Assembly (NCBI GenBank): GCA_023391375.1
Contig: JAEWBB010000003.1
Location: 1-31,132, forward strand
DNA: 31,132 bases
Direction: 5' to 3'
Source: Pseudomonadota bacterium
GTDB lineage: Bacteria; Pseudomonadota; Alphaproteobacteria; Sphingomonadales; Sphingomonadaceae
Shown here: positions 25,505 to 31,132 of the stretch, in pieces
How the letters are laid out: each line of letters opens with the position of its first letter
How positions within the stretch are numbered: the stretch's first letter is position 1
Translations under genes and position numbers: made by a program
The notes under the pieces: model-generated
Told to the model about the DNA's origin: nothing
The model's input: the letters and a program-made list of their open reading frames with translations, nothing else
Database searches by the model: none

Positions 25505-26179
25505 TTACATGCCGGGCTGGGTGACCGGCACGACCTTGATCTCGACGCGGCGGTTGGCGGCGCGTCCGGCCTCCGTTGCATTGTCGGCGATTGGCTGGGT
25601 CTCGCCATAGCCGCGCACACCCATGCGGGCCCGCGCCACGCCGCGCATCGACAGATAGTCGGCGACCGACTGGGCGCGCTGCTGCGACAGCGTCATGTTG
25701 TAGTCGTCCGGGCCGTCCGACGAGGCATGGCCGAGCACGTCGATATAGGTCTGGTTGTAAGTCGCCAGCGTCTGGGCGACACCGTCGAGCGTCGACTGGA
25801 ACTGCGGCTGGATCGCATAGCTGTTCACCGGGAAGGTGATGCCCGACGGCATGCGCAGGACGAGTTCGTCGCCCTGGCGGATGACGTCGACGCCGGTGCC
25901 GGCGGTCTGGCGGCGAAGGTCCGCTTCCTGCTTGTCCATATAGGCGCCGACCGCGCCGCCGGCGAGGGCGCCGATGCCTGCGCCAACGATCTTTTCGGTC
26001 CGGTCGCTTCGGCCGCCGACGAGGTCGCCGAGCAGGTAGCCGCCGACCGCGCCACCGAGGATTCCGACCGCGGTCTTATTGATCGTACGCTGACCCGTGT
26101 AGGGATCGGTGGTGCAGGCGCTGGTCCCGACCAGCGCGCCGGTCACGGCAAGCGCGGTGAGGGTGCGAGGATAACGCAT
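25505..26179 (-). CDS. OmpA-family envelope protein with glycine-zipper segment
   Basis: A 224-residue exported protein resembling YiaD. The signal sequence MRYPRTLTALAVTGALVGTS ends at a possible lipidation Cys at 22, though the lipobox (GTSAC) is poor. Residues 35-80 are a glycine-zipper region (AVGILGGAVGGYLLGDLVGG; GAGIGALAGGAVGAYMDK). The C-terminal OmpA domain (about 105-215) has TYIDVLGHASSDGPDDYNMT, LSQQRAQSVADYLSMRGV and NRRVEIKV, which bind peptidoglycan. GGAG lies 8 bases before ATG. Confidence 0.92.
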   Translation of the reverse strand: MRYPRTLTALAVTGALVGTSACTTDPYTGQRTINKTAVGILGGAVGGYLLGDLVGGRSDRTEKIVGAGIGALAGGAVGAYMDKQEADLRRQTAGTGVDVIRQGDELVLRMPSGITFPVNSYAIQPQFQSTLDGVAQTLATYNQTYIDVLGHASSDGPDDYNMTLSQQRAQSVADYLSMRGVARARMGVRGYGETQPIADNATEAGRAANRRVEIKVVPVTQPGM

Positions 26180-26313
26180 GAAAAGTCTCCGTAGATGTTG
26201 CGGGGAAGTCCTAAGGCGAGGGAACGGGCAGGGAAGGCCGATGGTTCCGCTTCCTTATCGACCGCCCACTGCTTGAAAGCCGGACCCGAAACCGGCAATG
26301 AACGACCCGCCGC

Positions 26314-27651
26314 ATGACACCCCTTCACCCCATCCCGTGGCTCGACGTCGTCCTGATCGTCGCCCTTGTCGCCCTCAACGGCCTGTTCGCGATGAGCGAG
26401 TTGGCGATCGTCTCGTCGCGCGAGGCGCGGCTCAAGGCGATGGCCAAGGCCGGCTCGAAGGGCGCGGAATGCGCCCTTCGCCTGTCGGCCGAACCGGGGC
26501 GGTTCCTGTCGACGGTCCAGATCGGAATCACGCTCATTGGCATCCTTGCCGGCGCCTATTCCGGCGCCAGCCTCGGCGGGCCGGTGGCGGAGCGGCTGCA
26601 GGCCTACGGCGGCCTGGATGCGGAGACGGCGGAAACGGTCGGCTTCGGCATCGTCATCGTCATCACGACCTTTGTCTCGCTGATCATCGGCGAACTGGTG
26701 CCCAAGCAATTCGCGCTTCGCAGCCCGGAACCGATCGCGGTGCTGATGGCGCGGCCGATGAGCTGGCTGTCGCGCTTCACCGCGCCGTTCGTCTGGCTGC
26801 TCGACCGCACGAGCGCCGCCATTTTCCGGATCCTTGGGCTCCAGCGGGAGAGCAAGAGCCAGGTCACGGCCGAAGAATTGCACCTGGTCGTGGCCGAGGC
26901 GCACACGTCGGGCGTGCTCGAGGAGAACGAGCGGGCGATTATCTCCGGCATCGTTCGCCTCGCTGACCGGCCAGTCCGCGAAGTCATGACCCCGCGCATG
27001 GAGGTCGACTGGATCGATATCGAGGGCGGCGTCGACGACATCCGCGCCGCGCTGGTCGACAGCCCGCACAGCCGGCTTCCGGTCGCGGAAGGGTCGGTCG
27101 ACAAGATCGTCGGCGTCGTCTCGACCCGCGACATGCTCTCGGCGATGCTCGACGGGCGGCCGCTGTCGGTGCGCGACCTGATGAAGTCGGCGCCGGTCAT
27201 TCCCGACGTGATGGACGCGATGGAGGTGCTGGCGGTGCTCCGCTCGGCCGAGATGCCGCTGGCGCTGGTGCATGACGAATATGGCCACCTCGACGGCATC
27301 GTCACGCCGGGCTCCATCCTCGCCGCACTTGCCGGCGCCTTCGCCAACGACATGGACGAGGGCGAGGAACGGCCGGCGATCGAGCGCGAGGATGGCAGCT
27401 GGCTGCTGAGCGGCAAGGCGAGCGCCGACCTGCTGGCCGACCGGCTTGGCCTCAACGTCCCCGAGGACCGCGACTATTCGACCATCGCCGGGTTCGCGCT
27501 GGAGGCGCTGAAGCGGCTTCCGGTCGAGGGCGAAAGCTTCACTTTCGATCGCTGGACGTTCGAGGTCGTCGACATGGACGGCCGCAAGATCGACAAACTG
27601 ATCGGCAAGCCGCCGCGCCGGAAGCGCGGCGAGGACGCCGCCGACGCCTAG
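26314..27651 (+). CDS. CorC/HlyC-type CNNM and CBS domain transporter-like protein
   Basis: A 445-residue membrane protein. The N-terminal DUF21/CNNM membrane domain covers about residues 1-190 (NGLFAMSELAIVSSREARLK, FLSTVQIGITLIGILAGAYS, SLIIGELVPKQFALRSPEPI). A CBS pair follows (VREVMTPRMEVDWIDIEGGV; GVVSTRDMLSA; MPLALVHDEYGHLDGIVTPG) and then a CorC_HlyC domain (about 350-440, containing SGKASADLLADRLG). Family members are linked to Mg2+ or other ion efflux and were long misnamed hemolysins. It ends in CTAG, shared as stop with the convergent gene. Confidence 0.93.
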   Translation: MTPLHPIPWLDVVLIVALVALNGLFAMSELAIVSSREARLKAMAKAGSKGAECALRLSAEPGRFLSTVQIGITLIGILAGAYSGASLGGPVAERLQAYGGLDAETAETVGFGIVIVITTFVSLIIGELVPKQFALRSPEPIAVLMARPMSWLSRFTAPFVWLLDRTSAAIFRILGLQRESKSQVTAEELHLVVAEAHTSGVLEENERAIISGIVRLADRPVREVMTPRMEVDWIDIEGGVDDIRAALVDSPHSRLPVAEGSVDKIVGVVSTRDMLSAMLDGRPLSVRDLMKSAPVIPDVMDAMEVLAVLRSAEMPLALVHDEYGHLDGIVTPGSILAALAGAFANDMDEGEERPAIEREDGSWLLSGKASADLLADRLGLNVPEDRDYSTIAGFALEALKRLPVEGESFTFDRWTFEVVDMDGRKIDKLIGKPPRRKRGEDAADA

Positions 27652-28133
27652 AGTTTGCCGAAGCGGGCTTCGAACCCGTCGGTATCGCCGCGCGACAGAT
27701 AGTGCGCCTGTTCGACGATCCGGTCCCGGCCGAAGCGGCCACGAAAGGCGCCGAGCGAGGAATCAAGTGCCTCGACCTGGTGATCGTTCAGCTGCGAAAT
27801 CTGGTCGTACCGGGTGATTCCGCGGTCGTTGAGCAGAGCTGCCATCTTGGGGCCGACGCCCTTGAGTTTGAGCAGGTCGTCGGATGGGCCGCTCGCGCCC
27901 GGCAATTCGGCGTGGACGCTGGTCCCCAGCACCTGGCCCGCGACATCGCTGGTCGCCGCCGCTGCTTCGTCGGCCAGGCTGCGGCCTTCGCCCTTGGCCA
28001 TGTGCGGTCGGACCGGCGCGCTGTCGGTCAGGCGGACCGACTGGCGGGGGCGGAGCAGCAGGAAGGCGAGGACCACCACGACCAGCGCGGCGATCAGGAT
28101 CAGGGGCCAGTTGGCGGCCAGCGTCTCGTTCAT
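27648..28133 (-). CDS. Membrane-anchored helix-hairpin-helix (H3TH-like) protein
   Basis: A 161-residue protein with an N-terminal membrane span (WPLILIAALVVVVLAFLLL) followed by RPRQSVR, a disordered stretch, and a C-terminal helix-hairpin-helix domain (LLKLKGVGPKMAALLNDRGI, then TRYDQISQLNDHQVEALD). This matches the predicted flap-endonuclease-1-like H3TH domain proteins, without a nuclease active site. The first 40 residues resemble those of the tiny upstream protein (28130-28261). It starts within an ATGA overlap with that gene. Nucleic-acid binding is an inference. Confidence 0.85.
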   Translation of the reverse strand: MNETLAANWPLILIAALVVVVLAFLLLRPRQSVRLTDSAPVRPHMAKGEGRSLADEAAAATSDVAGQVLGTSVHAELPGASGPSDDLLKLKGVGPKMAALLNDRGITRYDQISQLNDHQVEALDSSLGAFRGRFGRDRIVEQAHYLSRGDTDGFEARFGKL

Positions 28134-28261
28134 TTAGTTTCCCCGTAATGTTGGCCCGGCCGCACCGCGTGGCGCGGCCGGAATATCAGGAAGCCGACCG
28201 TAAGTCCGACCAGCAGGCCGACCACGATCACCGGCCAGTAGGCGCTGAGGAATTCGTTCAT
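28130..28261 (-). CDS. 43-residue single-span membrane protein
   Basis: A very short gene: MNEFLSAYWPVIVVGLLVGL followed by TVGFLIFRPRHAVRPGQHY and GETK. One membrane span is flanked by MNExL-A-WP at the N-terminus and FRPRxxVR at the end, the same pattern as the next gene's N-terminus, which it overlaps by 4 bases (ATGA). This coupling, and the matching pattern, argue that the ORF is real. Its function is unknown; it may be a duplicated anchor module. Confidence 0.75.
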   Translation of the reverse strand: MNEFLSAYWPVIVVGLLVGLTVGFLIFRPRHAVRPGQHYGETK

Positions 28262-28279
28262 ACGATGATCCTTCCGCGC

Positions 28280-28705
28280 CTAGATCCGGTCCCACTGCCG
28301 CGACCGCCGGCGAAGCTCGCCGAGGTAGGCAATGATTAGGCCAATGCAAAAGCCGATCAGCGCCGCAAGTTCCGCCTCGACCACGAGCGGCAGGGGATCG
28401 TCGCGCCGTTCGCCCTCGAACGCGACCGCCTCGACCCCGGGCAGCAGGCCGACCAGCCGCTTCAGTTCACCGCGCTGGAAATCGTTCGCCTTGCCCGACA
28501 GGATGACCTCGCGCCGCAACGGGGCCTGGACGACCTTCCCGTGCACCTGCGTCATGTCCCAATCCACCAGCAGTTGCTGTGTCCGGGCTTCCATCCGCGC
28601 CGCCAATCGGGCACCCGCGCCGAACGGCCCGTGCCACAGGGCGCCGACGGCCAGCGTGGCCGCGATGCCGACGAGGAAGAGGGTGCGTTTGCCCATTCGC
28701 CTCAT
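28280..28705 (-). CDS. Membrane protein with BON-like domain
   Basis: A 141-residue protein with a hydrophobic segment at each end (TLFLVGIAATLAVGALW and LAALIGFCIGLIIAYLGEL). The central part, HGKVVQAPLRREVILSGKAN and RGELKRLVGLLPGVEAVAFE, follows the secondary-structure pattern of BON domains, which bind membranes or phospholipids. Probably an inner-membrane or periplasmic protein. It overlaps the purD stop by 4 bases (ATGA) and lies 18 bases before the 43-residue gene, so it is part of the purD transcript. Confidence 0.75.
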   Translation of the reverse strand: MRRMGKRTLFLVGIAATLAVGALWHGPFGAGARLAARMEARTQQLLVDWDMTQVHGKVVQAPLRREVILSGKANDFQRGELKRLVGLLPGVEAVAFEGERRDDPLPLVVEAELAALIGFCIGLIIAYLGELRRRSRQWDRI

Positions 28706-29961
28706 TGCTTAGCGCCGCGGCCCAGTTCGCGCCAGCCGATGTCGCGGCGGTGGAAGCCGTCGGCAAAGCGGATCCGGTCGACCGCCGCATAGGCCGCGTC
28801 GCGCGCATCGCCGAGCGTCTCGCCGGCCGCGGTGACAGCGAGCACCCGCCCGCCGCTCGCGACTACTTGGTTCCCGTCGGCGCGGGTCCCGGCCTGGAAG
28901 ACGATGGCGCCGTCTTCTTCGGCCTCTTCGAGCCCCTCGATTTTGCCGCCACCCTTCGGCGTCCCCGGATAGCCCTCGGCGGCGACGATCACCGTCATCG
29001 TGTGGGCCTCTTCCAGTTCGATCTCGCTATAGTCGTCGAGGGTGCCGGTCGCGACGGCATGGAGCAGTTCGGGCAGGTCGCCGACGATCCGCGGCATGAT
29101 CGCCTCGCACTCGGGGTCGCCGAAACGGACGTTGTACTCGATCAGCTTGGGGCCGTCGGCGGTCAGCATCAGGCCGGCGTAGAGCACCCCGACGAACGGT
29201 GTACCGTCCGCGGCCATCGCCCCGACCGTCGGCAGGACGATCTCGCCCATCGCCCGGTCGCGGAGCGCATCGGTCAGGATCGGGGCGGGGGAATAGGCCC
29301 CCATGCCGCCGGTGTTCGGACCCGTGTCACCTTCGCCGACCCGCTTGTGGTCCTGCGCATCGGCGAGAAAGCGGACAGTGGTGCCGTCGCTTAGCGCGAA
29401 CAGGCTCGCTTCTTCGCCCTCAAGGAACTCCTCGATCACCAGCGGCCCGTCACCCGCCGCGCGGATCGCGGCTTCGGCCTCGGCGCGAGTTGCCGCGACC
29501 GTCACGCCCTTGCCCGCGGCCAGCCCGTCGGCCTTGACGACGACGGGGATGGAAAAGCGGTCGAGCGCGGCCAGGGCCTCGTCGGCCTTGTCAGTCCGGA
29601 CGTAGGCCGCGGTCGGGATGCCGGCGCGGGCGCACAGGTCCTTGGTAAAGCCCTTGGAGCCCTCGAGCTGCGCTGCGGCGGCGGACGGGCCGAACACGGC
29701 GATGCCGGCCGTGCGGCACGCATCGGCCACGCCCGCGACGAGCGGCGCCTCGGGCCCGACGACGACGAGGTCGATGGCCCGCTCCTGCGCCAGCGCGACG
29801 ACGGCGGCCGGGTCGGTTGGATCAATCGCGACACATTCTGCCCAGCGGGCGATGCCGGGATTGCCGGGCGCGGCGAGCAGGGTTTCGCAGCTCGGCGATT
29901 GCGCCATGCGCCATGCCAGCGCATCCTCGCGCCCGCCCGAACCCAGCAGAAGGATGTTCAT
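28702..29961 (-). CDS. purD: Phosphoribosylamine--glycine ligase (GAR synthetase)
   Basis: The second enzyme of purine synthesis, an ATP-grasp ligase of 419 aa that joins glycine to phosphoribosylamine. Seen: ILLLGSGGREDALAWRMAQS at the start, DLVVVGPEAPLVAGVADACR, VVVKADGLAAGKGVTVAATR in the ATP-grasp, GDTGPNTGGMGAYSPAPILT, and VRFGDPECEAIMPRIVGDLP with its metal ligands. The start ATG shares two bases with xseA's start (CATG); SD GGGAG is 5 bases upstream inside xseA. It heads an operon of small membrane proteins. Confidence 0.98.
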   Translation of the reverse strand: MNILLLGSGGREDALAWRMAQSPSCETLLAAPGNPGIARWAECVAIDPTDPAAVVALAQERAIDLVVVGPEAPLVAGVADACRTAGIAVFGPSAAAAQLEGSKGFTKDLCARAGIPTAAYVRTDKADEALAALDRFSIPVVVKADGLAAGKGVTVAATRAEAEAAIRAAGDGPLVIEEFLEGEEASLFALSDGTTVRFLADAQDHKRVGEGDTGPNTGGMGAYSPAPILTDALRDRAMGEIVLPTVGAMAADGTPFVGVLYAGLMLTADGPKLIEYNVRFGDPECEAIMPRIVGDLPELLHAVATGTLDDYSEIELEEAHTMTVIVAAEGYPGTPKGGGKIEGLEEAEEDGAIVFQAGTRADGNQVVASGGRVLAVTAAGETLGDARDAAYAAVDRIRFADGFHRRDIGWRELGRGAKQ

Positions 29962-31132
29962 GTCCACTCCCGACGATGACCGAAGCGGCCTGTTAGCCGA
30001 GGCCCGGCAGGGCGACAACGCGCCCGCGCTGTCGGTCAGCGAACTGTCGGGTGCGCTGAAGCGGACGGTCGAGGACGCGTTCGGCTACGTCCGGGTGCGC
30101 GGCGAGATTTCGGGTTGGAAGCGCCACGCCTCGGGGCACTGCTACTTCACCCTCAAGGACGACAGCGCCTGCATCGATTCCGTCATCTGGCGGGGGCAGG
30201 CCGGCGCGCTCGCCTTCGCACCGGAAGACGGGGCAGAGGTCATCGCGACCGGCAAGCTGACGACCTATCCCGGCCGGTCGAAATACCAGATCGTCGTCAG
30301 CCGGATGGAGCTGGCCGGCGCCGGCGCGCTGATGGCGCTGCTCGACAAGCGGCGCCGCGTGCTCGCCGCCGAAGGGCTGTTCGCGGAAGAGCGCAAGCGC
30401 CGGCTGCCGTTCTTGCCGCGGACCATCGGCGTGGTGACCTCGCCGACCGGTGCGGTGATCCGCGACATCCTCCATCGGCTGGCCGACCGCTGCCCGACCC
30501 ACGTCATCGTCTGGCCGGTGCCGGTACAGGGCGAGGGCGCGGCGGAAAAGGTCGCCGCCGCGATCCGCGGTTTCGCGGCGATGGCCGACAAGCCGGACCT
30601 GTTGATCGTCGCGCGGGGCGGCGGGTCGATCGAGGACCTTTGGGCCTTCAACGAGGAAGTGGTGGTCCGCGCCGCCGCCGAATCGCCGATCCCGCTGATC
30701 AGCGCGGTCGGACACGAAACCGACACCACCCTCATTGACTTTGCTTCCGATCGCCGCGCCCCGACGCCGACCGCCGCCGCCGAAATGGCGGTCCCGGTCC
30801 GTGCCGAGCTCGCCGCGCTGCTCGGCCAACACGGGCAGCGCATGGCGGGGGCACTCATGAGCCGGCTCGACCGCGCCGCCGAGCGTCTCCACCTTTCATC
30901 GGACCGCTGGCCTGCGCCCGACGGCCTGTTCGCGCCTGCCGCCCAACGTCTGGACGAGATCGGCGACCGGCTGCCCCGCGCGCTCACCGCCCGCGCGGCC
31001 CATGCCCGCGCCGACCTCGCCGCGGTCGCGCCACGGCTGCAGCGGCGGCTGGTCGACCAGAAGATCGCCCGGGAGGGCGAGCGGCTGGAAAACCTCTGGA
31101 GGCTGGCGACGCTGGCCCACCCCGAAAAGCCC
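29960..31132 (+). CDS. xseA: Exodeoxyribonuclease VII large subunit, 5' part
   Basis: The large subunit of ExoVII, which degrades single-stranded DNA; 391 residues are in the window and the frame is still open at its end. Seen: the N-terminal OB-fold domain (ALSVSELSGALKRTVEDAFG, VRVRGEISGWKRHASGHCYF, TLKDDSACIDSVIWRG), the catalytic region (LPFLPRTIGVVTSPTGAVIR, DILHRL, LLIVARGGGSIEDLWAFNEE, ISAVGHETDTTLIDFASDRR, APTPTAAAEMAVP) and the beginning of the helical arm. The start is supported by AGAAGG 6 bases upstream, inside purD's first codons; an in-frame ATG at 29954 lacks spacing from it. Confidence 0.97.
   Translation, partial: MSTPDDDRSGLLAEARQGDNAPALSVSELSGALKRTVEDAFGYVRVRGEISGWKRHASGHCYFTLKDDSACIDSVIWRGQAGALAFAPEDGAEVIATGKLTTYPGRSKYQIVVSRMELAGAGALMALLDKRRRVLAAEGLFAEERKRRLPFLPRTIGVVTSPTGAVIRDILHRLADRCPTHVIVWPVPVQGEGAAEKVAAAIRGFAAMADKPDLLIVARGGGSIEDLWAFNEEVVVRAAAESPIPLISAVGHETDTTLIDFASDRRAPTPTAAAEMAVPVRAELAALLGQHGQRMAGALMSRLDRAAERLHLSSDRWPAPDGLFAPAAQRLDEIGDRLPRALTARAAHARADLAAVAPRLQRRLVDQKIAREGERLENLWRLATLAHPEKP

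Noticed and set aside
28156..28181. 8-bp hairpin (CCGGCCGC/GCGGCCGG) inside the 43-residue gene
   Set aside because: No T-run on either strand and it encodes the RPR region; at this GC content such stems are expected.

Overview
The window is a GC-rich chromosomal segment that looks like an alphaproteobacterium of the Sphingomonadales. The evidence is gene content and order (nusB-thiL-hppA; infA-maf-short RNase E/G-yacG-tRNA-Phe; bolA and a J-domain gene near cobS-cobT; purD divergent from xseA) and small secreted proteins with TonB-like C-termini typical of sphingomonads. The species call is inference from protein character; no rRNA is present. I see no prophage, insertion sequence, CRISPR array or origin. 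No gene-free stretch exceeds 300 bases; the longest are about 110-165 bases.

Layout. 1-2915 (+): the 3' part of sucC, a GFA-family zinc protein and etfB-etfA, joined by 4-base start/stop overlaps in two places: TCA cycle and flavoprotein electron transfer. 2981-4862: two convergent paralogous secreted proteins. 4988-8244 (-): nhaA, tRNA-Phe(GAA), yacG, a minimal RNase E/G, maf and infA. 8317-14031 (-): a quinone oxidoreductase, a proton-pumping pyrophosphatase (K+-independent type), a possible tiny membrane ORF inside the thiL 3' end, thiL, nusB and an alpha/beta hydrolase, which continues upstream into pirin and bolA (to 15196), the last three linked by ATGA overlaps.

15215-23175: a J-domain protein and the cobaltochelatase-type pair cobS-cobT (+). 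In many alphaproteobacteria bolA, the J-domain gene, cobS and cobT lie together. Here about 4.5 kb separates the J-domain gene from cobS. It holds a compact cassette of six minus-strand genes (VOC, tandem DUF1428, double-VOC, PhnB-like, RibD-like reductase, GST) divergent from an HxlR-family regulator, with a perfect inverted repeat over the shared promoter region. This cassette is the most accessory-looking part of the window and the best candidate for an uncharacterised functional unit, probably for redox or electrophile stress; its substrate cannot be read from sequence.

23305-31132: a phytase-like esterase domain protein, rpmB, a small anchored protein, tadA, an OmpA/glycine-zipper envelope protein, a CorC/HlyC-type CBS protein, two small membrane proteins sharing an N-terminal module, a BON-like membrane protein, purD, and the 5' part of xseA running off the end.

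Architecture points worth attention: a perfectly symmetric TATATA palindrome exactly midway between the bolA and J-domain start codons (both lacking a Shine-Dalgarno), purD and xseA whose start codons share a CATG, and frequent ATGA/GTGA or 8-base overlaps that suggest pervasive translational coupling.
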